64,000 nt of DNA from Actinomucor elegans (lineage: Eukaryota > Mucoromycota > Mucoromycetes > Mucorales > Mucoraceae): the NCBI GenBank assembly GCA_026027325.1, contig JAMSLZ010000015.1, positions 372,001-436,000 of the forward strand, written 5' to 3'. A model generated the notes under the pieces. The model saw only the letters and a list, made by a program, of their open reading frames with translations. It was not told the origin of the DNA and did not search any database. Made by a program: the position numbers and the translations under genes. Positions 32,214 to 44,061 of the stretch are shown in pieces (within the stretch, counting starts at the first letter, position 1; every line of letters starts with the position of its first letter).

Positions 32214-34819
32214 CCAATTGTATCTGACCTTTTTTTTTTTTTTTTTTTTTTGCTTAACAGGTATCACGTTACATTGGCACCCTATTATTGGCTCACTTTG
32301 ATAGAAAGGCGGTCTTATAGCAAATGAGCACGCCAGATCAAGCCGCCGATTCGCAATATATAAGCGTAACTTTTTCTTGCTGATAAAAGCGATGTCGCTT
32401 ATCTATGCTATTTCCACTTATCAATACGCAATCAATCGGTTTATAGCGTAATTCATCATCTGGACAATACTTACGGAAAAATGGTTAAGCCCTGCTGTTA
32501 CTCTTCTGAGCATTAGATAAAGGAAAAACTCATCAGAAAATGCTGGTTAGCAATGTGAATGTATTCGACTTGGCTATTTTGCGGCTACCCCTTTATTACC
32601 AATGCCCAAGCAATCTTTTGCAATAAAAATATATGATACATTTTGTAAAGCAAATTGAACTAACTCAAAGTAAAGTCAGCAATAGTTGCATATTATCCTT
32701 GTTAAGTGTGGAGAGTTTTTCTGAAGCACACGGCAACTATTATTCTTATTTAGTATTTCGTAACACAATTGAGTCTTTCATTTCGCCATAATAGAGTTAA
32801 ATTGCTAGGATAATGTGTTTATTGAAACTCTTGATCGATCTTATCAGTTAAGATTAACCGTTCTTTGGAAATAGTATATAGATAACAGACTACATGTCAT
32901 CTGATACTGGATTCCTGTGGCAATATCATATATGCACCTATTAGTTTCATTGAAAAAATCACTTAAAGCCCTTATTCTTCATGTCAAACTTTTCAAAAAA
33001 AAACAAAAAAAAATGATTGGCTTAGGTCTACGTACAATGAGATTTTATACATGTATAATTTGCGATTGCCTCTTGACTCTCCTTGGGAGCAGTCTATGCA
33101 GAGAAATAAATAAAAATTCTTTAAAAGATCACTTAAAACTGTATAGTGGTATACATCTCAACGAAAAAGCATGATGTAGTTAATTTTCTATTTCGAACTT
33201 TGGCTCTTTCTAACCAATTAGCTCTCGTAAGATGATGTCAGAGTATTGCTTATTATATTTTATTCAAAAATATACAGCTTTCTTCCTCCGAAGTAATGCT
33301 TTTCTATTTATTTTCATGAAAAATGTATATCATCCAAAATGAAGTAAAACCATTTATAGTGTATATTAGTAATTAAGCGCACTAAAGTACTTGCCATCTT
33401 TCACGGTTTTGAAAACTATATTCAGGGCCCAAAACAATTAAGCATTTTTATTGGTGGTAGGGATTCCCTCCCTCTCCGCTTACTAGGTACCAGCTTCTAA
33501 CCGGAATTCTTGAAATTATAAAGTTACGTTTAGTTCCAACTAAAGGATGAAAGTCTCTTATTCCTGAAAAATAAATGAATCAGAGCGAGCTATTATGAAT
33601 GCTTTCTAGAGCTATTTTATAATGTGGAAACCAGTTCAGCAATTTTAAAAATTTAATGTTTCTAGCCTCTAGTCTATAATAATTTTTTTTTCAATCTATA
33701 CAAAAGCAGCGCTACTCATAACAGCCAAGGTCCCAATACGTAGCTGGTGTCTTTATGTTATGATATCGATGTTTTATTGATAAGAAATTTCCTCTTAAGA
33801 GCTCAAACATTTCGTGATAATTTTAGCTTTGAAAATTGACATGGCGCTATTCAATGCGTGCAATCTCGGTTGATTTCGGTCAAATATCACATTTGATTAG
33901 TATCCCAACCTCAGAATGTGCTGCTGGTACGCCTATGGGTTATTATCGACATGTTTGATATGTAGATAGCATATACATGTTTACTCATTAACTACTTTCA
34001 GTAGATAAATGGTTACATTCATTATTACTTATGTAAGAGCATGATAAAATCATAGGGTGTAGAAACTTTCCTAGAGAATGTTTTCTAAAGAAACTTTTGC
34101 ACAATGCTTGGAATAGTCGTTTTTTGGAGATATTTTGCTGAAAACAGTCATTTTCGTGGATAAAAGTATCATTTAGTTGAGAGCGGATATAAGGTTACGG
34201 ATACTGAAATATCCTATATAGTAGAAACCGTAACAATGGTAAAGGGGATGGCTGTAGTCGCTTTTAAAAGATGCTTAAAGTGATATACACTATTTGAATG
34301 GATATACACTGTTTGAATGATAGTAATGAATCTAAACCAAACGAGGAGTCATTCACTTGCTTTCGATCTTTGATTGTCCCACAAAGACGCCTTAGTCATC
34401 CTGTAGTGGATTGAATCTTTTAGTTACACCCGAAAGAAAATGACACGCATGTACCATTAGGCTAGCACATCATTCATTATGGGCGGGTGCTTTTTTTGTC
34501 CAGACGTTCTGAAATATATGATAGCGACTGGGACATTCCAAAAGATAGTGTATCTATAACGACTACAATGACGGAAAGAAAACGCGCCTTTAAGGGCCAA
34601 GATCATATTGTTTAACGTACAATTCTTCTGGGTCGCAAAACGAAAGGAACTGCTAGTAAATTAATTGGCTAAGTGTCTTGATAGTACCTAGCTCCGCAAT
34701 AACTGCTAAAAACAGTATCAAGTAATTTACATTAACAGAAAAAAAGTTTAAACTGTTCTTTTCTGCGCGTCTCTTTCTCCTTTTTCTTTTCACTTTTCAG
34801 TTTTGTGATCTTCAAGACA
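32214..34819. other. Spacer without a supportable gene
   Basis: 2.6 kb of AT-rich DNA. An 85-codon frame at 32917-33174 has no recognisable domain. One good copy of the dispersed twin-palindrome repeat is at 33874-33926. Confidence 0.5.
33874..33926. repeat. Dispersed twin-palindrome repeat, copy
   Basis: Carries TTTCGGTCAAATATCACATT followed by TGATTAGTATCCC and CTCAGAATGTGCTGCTGG, near the consensus ATCAAATG-TCG-CATTTGAT ... AGCTCA-GAA-TGAGCT. Confidence 0.55.
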
Positions 34820-36793
34820 ATGATGGATAACATAAGCGACAATGTGATCAAGTCTGTGCGAGGCAGAATCCATCGTAGCGCAAATGGTCAGGTCTTTAAG
34901 TCAAATATATATGCTAAGCGAAATCTTGATGTTGGATCTGCTATTGTCAACTCGCCAAAAGCACAACTTGTGCCTGGAAGCCCATATTTAAATTTGGCAG
35001 ATAACTCTTTAACTAGGATGCTCAAGCGACAAGATCCAGTTACAAACCATGATGAACAAACAACTAAAAGCAAGAGCGAACCTACCAGTAATGCTAGCAC
35101 GTCAAATGAGAATAGAGATAGTACGACTACTGGCGAGAGCAAGTCAACATCAACATCAACTGCTGATACTAATACTCTACAATCCAAAGATCAGGTACAT
35201 GCACCTTGAAATAACAAAAATTTTCTTTGACTCATCCTAGACTCTCTTTTCAAAGACCACCCAAAATCCAACGGATAAGAGAGACATTACTTCCACTGCT
35301 GATAACGTGTCAACAAGCAAGAGTGACAGTATCACTACAAAGAATGATCCTACTGCAAATGCTACATCTGACAACGATAAGCCTACTGTATTTACTACGT
35401 TAGATGTTACATCTAAAGACGAAACTGCAACTGAGAACAAACCAACAATCACCACGCCAACTGAGAAACCTGTGCTCACATCCACGACCACTGAAAATTC
35501 TTCGAAACCTCACACAACAACTGAAAAGCCTCTTCCGACAACCACTTCTGAAAAGCCTGTACCCAGTTCCACCACCGAACCATCAGTTGTTCCAACTACC
35601 ACCGTAGAACCAACTGCAACTGCCGCAACTGCTACGCCAACAACAACACATAGTGTTATTCCTTCAAAATCAAGCAGCTCTGTTGAGCCTACGACAACTG
35701 CAACTGTTGAGCCTACGACAACTGCGACTGTTGAGCCTACGACTACTACGATTGTTGACCCTAAAACTACTACTGTCATCCCAACTACCACCACTACCAC
35801 TGCAGTTTCAACATCTAGCTCAACTATTCCTATCACTACAACGACACAATCTAGCTCTATTGTTAGCACTATCTCTACCCAGTCCAGCTCTGTAATCCCT
35901 TCCAGCATTAGCTCTAATGTATCTGTTCCGACTTTACTACCTGCAAGCTCGATGCCTATACCTTCTTCTATCGCTCAGTCTTCAGTAACACCTTCTTCTA
36001 CACCGGCTGCATCTTGTAAGTGCATAACACGTTTTTTATGATATCTATATAGACTTAAAAAAAAACTTGTATAACTTTAGTTGAGGAATCTTCTAAAACC
36101 AACACTGGTGCCATTGTTGGTGGTGTTATTGGTGGTGTAGCTGGTGTAGCACTTCTTGGTAAAACACATAATACGAAATACCTACCAAAATTATTTTACT
36201 AATATAAATGTGTAGGCGCGTTATTTTTTTTTCTGTTTAGAAGATCCAAGCATAGCAAAGGGCAGATAAAACAACATGGTGCTAGTGATATGTACGAATA
36301 TAACTCTAATAACCCTGGCCATCTTTGGGGAGAACCTAGTGCTGCTGGTGCTAGTGCTGGCACTGGCGCTGGTGTTACTGCTACTGCCACAGCAGCTGCT
36401 GTTGGTGGTGGCGCCCGTGCATTTGTCCCACCTGCTAGCTCCCCTTACATAGATGCTCCCGGTTCACCTCAACAAGCTACAAATGATGGTTATTATTATG
36501 CTACGGCTGGTGGAAATACCTATTCGCAGCAAGGCGAGGATGATTTCTACAACCATGATGGACAGTATGCTGTTAACAATGCGTATTATAATGGAGGCTA
36601 CCAAGATGGAAACCTAACTGGGAACGGGGGTTACGAAGATTATGGCTATTTTAGTCATGAATCTTACTCAGGCGGTGCAGTGGGTTTAGTGGGTGCTGGC
36701 GCTACTTTTGGTTCTGCTAATCCAGCAGCTATGCAATCAAGTAGTGGCACCGATCCTCATTCTGTTTACAGTAAACCAGATGCCAAAGAGTAA
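34820..36793 (+). CDS. Ser/Thr-rich single-pass membrane protein (cell-wall sensor/mucin-like), 4 exons
   Basis: Exons are 34820-35194, 35241-36015, 36081-36158 and 36216-36793, giving about 601 aa. Residues ~85-380 are extremely Thr/Ser-rich (likely O-mannosylated) and include three perfect or near-perfect 8-residue repeats of VEPTTTAT type. Next, TNTGAIVGGVIGGVAGVALLGALFFFLFRRSK is a Gly-rich membrane helix followed by basic residues, the standard stop-transfer layout of Mid2/WSC-type wall sensors and SKG6-like proteins. The tail (~190 residues) is Gly/Ala/Tyr-rich with PY/YDxx-like motifs and is probably cytosolic. Odd: no signal peptide is seen at the N-terminus (MMDNISDNVIKSV...). Either an upstream exon is missed (a CT-rich tract with TTTTCAG ends at 34800) or the membrane helix itself targets the protein. 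Confidence 0.72.
35681..35760 (+). repeat. 24-bp minisatellite in the Thr-rich stalk
   Basis: Three copies of a 24-bp unit (TGTTGAGCCTACGACAACTG...) encoding VEPTTTAT. Such arrays in wall proteins vary in number between strains. Confidence 0.7.
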
Positions 36794-36883
36794 ATTATAC
36801 TACTTTATATCTAATATATAACTCTGTACACTTTCCTTTTGATTATTTAATAAAACCTGTAATAATAATATACTATTCATTTT

Positions 36884-36908
36884 GCACACACACACACACA
36901 CACACACA
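36884..36908. repeat. (CA)n microsatellite between convergent gene ends
   Basis: About 12 CA units in the 3' flank of the membrane-protein gene and near the end of RPL15. Confidence 0.9.
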
Positions 36909-37055
36909 TCATTGAATCCATATAATAATTCTTTACTATAGAAAAACTATTGATATTTCTGTTTGCTTTATTGAAACGGGATATCCGTTTTATATTCAAA
37001 GTTGGTTTATCTTTTAAGCATTCCAATAAAACAACTAAAAAGATCAAGATGAAAT

Positions 37056-37414
37056 TTAACGGTAACGACGGAGAGAAAGGGTGTTGCGACGCTTCCAGGT
37101 GGCACGACGACCAGAACCCTTGGTGTTGTTGAAACGGTGACCCTTTCCGTGACCGCGAGACTTCTTACCAATGGCAGTAAGACCACGAGCTTCACGACGC
37201 TTGTGAACGGGGTTGGCGATCCAGTTGATGTGGGCATCACGACGGATGGCCTTGTGAGAGGGATCGACAAGGATAACTTCAAAGTACTTGTAGGTAGCAT
37301 CTTGGTTAACCCAGTAAGAGTTCAAGACACGCAAATTGGCACACTTGCGACCGATACGTTCCTCGGCAGTGGAACGGAGAGAACGTTGGTACTTGAGTTG
37401 AGAAACACCTTCGT

Positions 37415-37446
<32 letters not shown>

Positions 37447-37732
37447 ACAGGTCTCTTACGGCCACCACGACGAACACGGATACGGTAGATGACGAAACCT
37501 TGCTTGGCCTTGTAACCCAAACGACGAGCCTTATCAGGACGAGAAGGGCGAGAAGCACGATGAATGACATTCAATTGTCTGAATTCCCAACATCTGACAC
37601 GGAGCAAGAAACGGGAGACATCGGATTGCTTCTTTCTGGCAAGTTCCTCGAGATACTTGTAGGCTATTCAATAATAACTTAGTACATTTGCTTTCAATCC
37701 CCATTTTTAATAACAAAAAACTTACCACCCAT
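37056..37732 (-). CDS. RPL15: 60S ribosomal protein L15 (eL15), 2 exons
   Basis: Exons are 37732-37726 (ATG GGT G) and 37663-37056, giving 204 aa, the standard length. The start joins as [17 protein letters not shown] and the body contains [61 protein letters not shown] and the end [20 protein letters not shown], all hallmark eL15 segments. It is an rRNA-binding protein of the large subunit. The 7-nt first exon is a common arrangement for ribosomal protein genes of intron-rich fungi. Codon use is strongly biased to C-ending codons compared with neighbours, as expected for high expression. Confidence 0.96.
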
Positions 37733-39991
37733 GACTATAATTACGCCAAAATATATAATAAGAAGAAAAAATTAGACCAACTTGTTTAGGTTATTATACA
37801 GTATTCGACTGAAAGAGTGGTATGGAATAGACAAAAAGAAAAATTGACCGAGATCGGTACATTGATTATTATAATTGGCAGATTTTGCATAAGCGTCAAT
37901 TTGGATTTAGTATCAGATTTTTCAATCATCCATTCCATCCATCCATTGATATATGATCCTAAGCCTCGTATCATAGTCTCATGTTTCTTCTTTTTGCACT
38001 CTTTCAATCAATTACTGTCAGTATGATGGGCTTACCTAAAAGATATGATTAAAGAGGAGGTACTAACTTACTGGCCACCTTTGATTTCTTTAAACCCATT
38101 GTTGGCCTCTCACTCCGCTCCTCCGGCAAAATCCCAGTGCCGATTTTTTTTTTTTTTTTTTTTTTTTTGATATGTCCACTATTGATTTGTTGGTTCGCCT
38201 TAGATCAAAAATGTATTTCGAAATGTGCTCACATAGCGTGACAGTATAAATACGTACTATCTTCAAAGCTCAAATTCTAATTGTCCATCTATGGTGTAAA
38301 GATGATAGAGTGTTTTGTCTCAAAGTTTGGAAAAATATTAGGCCAATTGGTCCAAGGTCAATATAATTTAAATCTTGCTATTGGATGTTCATTTTCTATC
38401 AAAACCAATAGTTAATATGTGCGTTTCTAATATAACTCTACTATGTTATTTATATTGATAGTAAGTACGAAATGTTATATGCAAAGATACATACAGTATG
38501 TCCTCAGCCAATGGTTTAGTTTTATATTTATATTATATGGGACACAGAGCATTTTGGTTGACCACTGAAAATTAGAGGTTCAAAAAAAAATTGATTCAAA
38601 ATTTTTTGTAGTTTTACCTTAAGACCATCATGTAACAGCACAAAAGTTCAGATAAATACCAAATCAACTAACAAACTTTTTAAAATAATTAATCGTGCAA
38701 TAACTCTACTACATTTTGTCTTGATGCTAAAAGTTATTTTCGAATTATATGCACATTTCTGTGTACCGGTTTTACCAGGTTTTTCGTAGAAAAAATATGC
38801 AGCAATCATTTGTTTATTATAGGCTAAGCCCTAGAATTGTCAGCTTGGATGCCAACAGAGGTTTTTTAAAATATGAAAACCGATCTTAGGGTATTTTCCT
38901 CGCGAGATTTTCACTGTACTAAAGAAAAGATATGATTAGACATCCTTAATAGTAGAATAGCCATAACTATTATAAATTATGTCTCGAAAGCATTGTCATG
39001 CATCACAAAAAAAAAAAAAAAAAAATAAGCGGGCTAAAAAATTATGCCTAAGAGGATGTCCTAGTCAAAAATTTGGACATCAAGCCATTTCAAAATTGAA
39101 CTATTAGTCGACTTATTTCCTTTTAGTACCGCATATAACCTCTAATCCATGTTAAAAGTATACCACTGCATCTGCTAAGGCCACCATTGAATTGGAGATA
39201 GTATAACTATATAGTATTTTAATGAACGGCTTTAAGAACATGCATGTTTTGTAATCTACAGCTAGTCCTAATAATCAATGAACCTCTCCAGTGATCTCGG
39301 CTTGATATCGCGCTTGACTAGAGGTCTATTATTATTAGTTATAATCTGATGACCAGGAATACGAGTTAGAATAAACAATTAAATGCAATTCTATCATAAA
39401 GATCACTACTGTAAAAAATTCTAACTGATTGTTACTTGTTTTTTCTGCGTTTTATTCTAAACATAAGTTCTAAATTACATAAAAGCATGTACATTGAACA
39501 ATTTTTAAGTTTTTTTTAAGAGATGCTGAACAGCGAGAAATAGGTTGGCAGGTCACCATTAGCGACAAAAGGTGCCATACAAGTGCTGATAAGCGTCTTA
39601 AGGTAGAATTGCACTTACGCAGGGTAGCTCAATCCTTAATAACTTTTATTCAACAAACAAAGCATTGCCTCGTGAATCTATACGAGTGAAATAAAGTTGC
39701 ATTACCATGCTTCTAAAATATTTTTCATACTGCTAAAAAGTGCTTCAAAGGCGTGCCACTGCTACTATAAAATTATTTTGATTTCTATTGGTTGTCTGAA
39801 AATCAACTACAACTGAAAAAGCAGAGTATAATTCAACGCTGTATTCTATGTCTAGTATATGTTTAAAACACATTACTGCATCTATCAGAACCATTATTTG
39901 AGCACTATCAATATATTCTAATTTGATGGTTGGTTTTATGGTGCGTGTATTGCATATAGCTTAACGCTAATGATTAATAGAGCACTTCATC

Positions 39992-40047
39992 CATCTCGGT
40001 GGAATGTCGCATTTGACAAGTAGTGTACGCTTAGAATGAGTTGCTAT
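39992..40047. repeat. Dispersed twin-palindrome repeat, copy
   Basis: Reads ATCTCGGTGGAATGTCGCAT, then TTGACAAGTAGTGTA and CGCTTAGAATGAGTTGCTAT; both palindrome positions are recognisable with a few changes. Confidence 0.55.
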
Positions 40048-40157
40048 ATATATACTATAATATTTGTTTAACCGCAACTTCATCAGTATATTACGTTTTT
40101 TAATAGGTAGCTGTACATTTCATATAGTTAGGCTACGAATCAATAGATTTCTCGACC

Positions 40158-40206
40158 AATCTCGATGAAATGTCGCATCGAATAAGTAGCTTACATCTAG
40201 AAAAGA
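40158..40206. repeat. Dispersed twin-palindrome repeat, copy (first half)
   Basis: Reads ATCTCGATGAAATGTCGCAT then CGAATAAGTAGCTTACATC. The second palindrome is degraded. It lies only ~110 bp after the previous copy, in the same orientation. Confidence 0.5.
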
Positions 40207-41023
40207 ACCGTTGTTCCTAATTCATTCCATATGTTCTTTGTAATGAGCTGTTGATTTGCCTATGTTTAGTGTACGTCCTGAAGTAGATATAATTTCGCTG
40301 CGAATACTATTCCTTTTTTTTTCAGGCTCTGCTATAGAAAGCGAGTCCGCATTTAAATAAAGCTATCTCTTGGGTCAATTACTCCAATGTTATTCACTTG
40401 TCAGACACACCTTGCTTGTAAAAATCTACACTTTTTTGCTAACATATTGACAAGAAGTTTTGTCAGTTATTCTATACACTTCATATTAAGTTTTTTTTTT
40501 TGGTTCAATAGCAAATTCAATTGCATCGAACGAAAAAAAACATCAGTGACAGTATAGATGTTGAGGTGAGAGACAAAGCATGATTGAGCTTTTTACTGTT
40601 GAACGATTTTGGTTCATGTCTTTCCGGCCCGGGGTATTTAATCTCCGCCTTTCTGAGGAAGAGGGATATACGAGATGAAGGTGAATGTTATAGTCAATCC
40701 TTCCTTTTATTCGACAGTACGTATAACCATAGGATGCATGGAGATTGTAATTTTGCAGACAAGAAGAAGGGCATTGTGGACGAAAAGTGACAGATGATCA
40801 TCTACAAAAGATTACAGCCATCAACCATAAAAAAGAAGATTGGATGGATACTTGTAAAACAACCACCTTTTCCCGAAAAAAAAAAAAAAAGACCGAGTCA
40901 ATTCAATGACCATGTTTCTTCTCTCTGCCTGTCAAACTTCAATTCTTGCTGCATCCTCGACGTGTATGAAACGAAACTGGTTACTAAACTATTTTTTTTA
41001 TAATAACAGACTGTTGAGCAACT

Positions 41024-41750
41024 ATGGTCAGATACGCTGCTACTCCAGCCAACCCCGCTAAGGGTAAGTACATCGAGAAGAATCAAGAAAAAGCTTTGAA
41101 TGGCTCATAGATTTTTTATAGCTGCCAAGTCTAGAGGTTCTTACCTCCGTGTTCACGTACGTAGATACGATAGAAAGCAATAAAAGTTATATACTAACCT
41201 ATTTCTTATGTAAACAGTTCAAGAACACCCACGAAGTCGCTGTTGCCGTCAAGGGTTTGAAGTTGAGCAAGGCCTATGCCTACCTTAACAACGTTACCGA
41301 ACACAAGCAAGTCATCCCCTTCCGCAAATTCAACGGTGGTGTTGGTCGTGCTTCTCAAGCCAAGGAATTCGGTACTACCCAAGGTCGTTGGCCCGTCAAG
41401 TCTGTCAAGTTCGTCACTGACCTCTTGAAGAACGCTGAAAGCAACGCTGAGGTAATTCACTAGACATTAAAGTGTGGTCAGGATAATTAACCTGTTTTTT
41501 ATTATTATAGGCTAAGGGTTTGAACGTTGAGGAACTTTACATCTCTAGCATTGTCGTTAACCAAGCTCCCAAGCACCGTCGTCGTACTTACCGTGCTCAC
41601 GGTCGTATCAACCCTTTCATGTCTTCTCCCTCTCACATCGAGGTCGTCCTCACTGAAAAGGATGAGGTTGTCCCTCGTGCTGATGACAAGAAGGTCGTTA
41701 AGCTTAACGCTCGTCAATTGGCCCGTAACGCTCGTCTTGCCCGTGCTTAA
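41024..41750 (+). CDS. RPL17: 60S ribosomal protein L17 (uL22), 4 exons
   Basis: Exons are 41024-41063, 41122-41156, 41218-41451 and 41511-41750, giving 182 aa. It starts [33 protein letters not shown] and continues [40 protein letters not shown] and [20 protein letters not shown], the universal uL22 signature near the peptide exit tunnel. It belongs to the large ribosomal subunit. It has three short introns near the 5' part and strong codon bias. It is transcribed divergently from RPL15, but 3.3 kb away, so no shared promoter is implied. Confidence 0.96.
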
Positions 41751-43174
41751 ACTTGTAACTAGTTGATATTCTATACAATAAACGCGTTTACCATGGCATC
41801 GAATAATTCTTTATGTATATTAAAACTGAACGATCTTTAAGTAAAGGAAAAGAGATTGTATGAGTTAGTTGAAAATTAGTTGACTCTAAATTGATTATAT
41901 GTATTGCTCTCTCGTAAGCACTTGCTAGTCGAGAGTTTCATGAACTAGCCTCTACCGATCAACGATTGAGCGGATGACTGGTTCTCGGTTTTGATATGTG
42001 CTGAACAAGTTGATTTTGAACTGGTTATTGTTGTATTCATCTTGAACTCTTTAGCGTATCTGACTTTTTTGTAATATATGCTTATGTATATCCATCTATG
42101 TAGTTACAGCTTGCTTAACTGTGCTTTGTTTAGTAGTGCGTTAAGCTTGAGGGCTGAAATTCAATGAATAAATTTCATTGAATGTTGGACTTAATATTCG
42201 ATCCATCATCACCTCCGACGAAATTCTTAAAATACAGTGAGCATCCTATAGCAATAAGGAACTAATTTGAAGCTTTGACCTTCAGGTAATTTGTAGAAGA
42301 AAAACCATTCATTTTAATACATATATCTCTATAATTGTTCAATAAAATAGAAAGCTGTTAATTAACTCTGAAAATATCGCGCTTTTTCTTTGTAGAACGG
42401 TATTTTTCCTTACGCTTTTCTTATAAAAGCTGCATCATTAGAACGAAACATAATTTCTACTAAGGTCACAGGGAGTTATTTTACAAGTTTTGCCTTACCA
42501 TTATAATTTCCAATTTAAGCTTAAAATCTTTGGCTTCTCTCATTTTTCGATAATATACACATGACCATCTTCATTATCTGTTATCCAATGAAAACCAGGC
42601 GTTACTGTGATCTAAATTTTTTTTTTGTGCACGATTCACTAAATTAACATAGACGCGTGCCTACTACAGACTACCCGCAACGCATTAATCGAGCACCTTC
42701 CTCGCATTATCGGCTATATAACATTCAAGTTGACTTGTTATCATACTTCCTGGTGCTTTGTCCTATTAAAAAGAAAGGCTGGTTAGTTATCCTACAGTCT
42801 TTCTTCGCAGTAGAGAGTCCTTCAGCCTAGATGATATTATACAAGACGTCAATTGGTTTGCAAACGTCTCCTCAATTTTGATCGGCTCGAATATGCTTCT
42901 TGGATGACGGCATTATCTACTATCTTATAGTATATATGGCGGTTTCACTGATAGTTTATGATAGAAGGCATCGTTTTCAAACCAGACACCATCGTAGCTA
43001 AGACGGAATCCCAAGTATCAGTGCTAATGAGTACACTTCTAGAAGATTAATCAGAATTCAGTAGTACCCCACTACTTTTCCCAATAATCCCATTCTTCTA
43101 AATACTTTTCAATCTATACTCAAGCCTCATCTCTCTGCGATATGCGGCTTTTAAAGTTAAATAAAACTTATGTA

Positions 43175-43208
<34 letters not shown>

Positions 43209-44061
43209 AAGACAACATAAGCAATCCCGATCAATCTCAGTCAAATAATGCGTTAGATTGGTATTCAATGCTCAAAAGAAAACGTGCTGTTCAATAAAAC
43301 CATCAATTTAATCAACATCCTGTTCGCGTTTGTTAAATTATTTGCGAATACACTATAAGAAATGATTGGGGATGTGGGGGATGCCTTTTTAAGGCATGAA
43401 ATAAAAACCCTAGGGCCTATTGATTTTTTATGTTCCACCATTCAGGGCACGTTGACTTGCTACGCGCACAGACAGGTACATACGAAAAACGCGTACAGAC
43501 ACTGATTAACAGTATAAGATGCATAGATATTTTGGATTGTACGTTTAATTCAGACATTTCAGCGGTCTTACGAACAACAATTTTTTTTTTTTTTTACGTG
43601 ATCAAGCAGCCGAAAAAGGTTACTTTAGCATACGCTAATCAATTAAACGTGTGAATCTATACAGCAAGCTAAACTATGGTGATAGGGAACAAAACATCGA
43701 ATGGTAAATGAATAGCGTATGCTGTATTACATTGCCTGTTTTAGATTGTTCTCGATGAGAAGATTTTTAGTAGTATTTTAATCCATGGCTTAAAGCTTTG
43801 CTAAGCCTTTGCCGGTATACAATCAGTGATAGGTAACATCAGCTAATAAACATAGAATCAATATATGCAGATATTATTCTAATCAATAAGATATTATATG
43901 TGATAGATGAGTCGGTGTTGCGATATCCTTTGTGATATTGTTGCACAATATTGATTTCTTTTCAATAAGAACCAATCCTACATCATGAAGCCACTTTTAA
44001 AGTTATTTCACGATATTAATCATTTCTTCTTTCTTCTTTCCCATTACTTGTTCCTTCAAAA
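41751..44061. other. Repeat-bearing spacer
   Basis: No supportable gene; the 74-codon frame at 43430-43654 is unconvincing. A degenerate block at ~42830-43170 resembles 22850-23260, ends with an A31 tract (43176-43206) and is followed at once by a dispersed twin-palindrome copy (43222-43290). Confidence 0.5.
43222..43290. repeat. Dispersed twin-palindrome repeat, diverged copy
   Basis: Reads CAATCCCGATCAATCTCAGT, CAAATAATGCGTTAGATTGG and TATTCAATGCTC; aligns with the consensus order but the stems are decayed. Sits directly after a 31-nt A tract. Confidence 0.4.

Larger units (their letters stand above)
37733..41023. other. 3.3 kb repeat-bearing spacer
   Basis: No supportable gene; frames at 37817-38026 and 40584-41003 look like chance. 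It contains a T24 tract (~38145-38168), an A tract (~39007-39025), and dispersed-repeat copies near 39290-39325, 39992-40047 and 40158-40206. Confidence 0.5.

Noticed and set aside
39992..40206. Regularly spaced repeats considered as a CRISPR array
   Set aside because: Only two degenerate copies, in a fungal genome with spliced genes; CRISPR is not expected or seen.
40584..41003. Two short plus-strand frames just upstream of RPL17
   Set aside because: They lie in the RPL17 promoter/leader region and match nothing recognisable.
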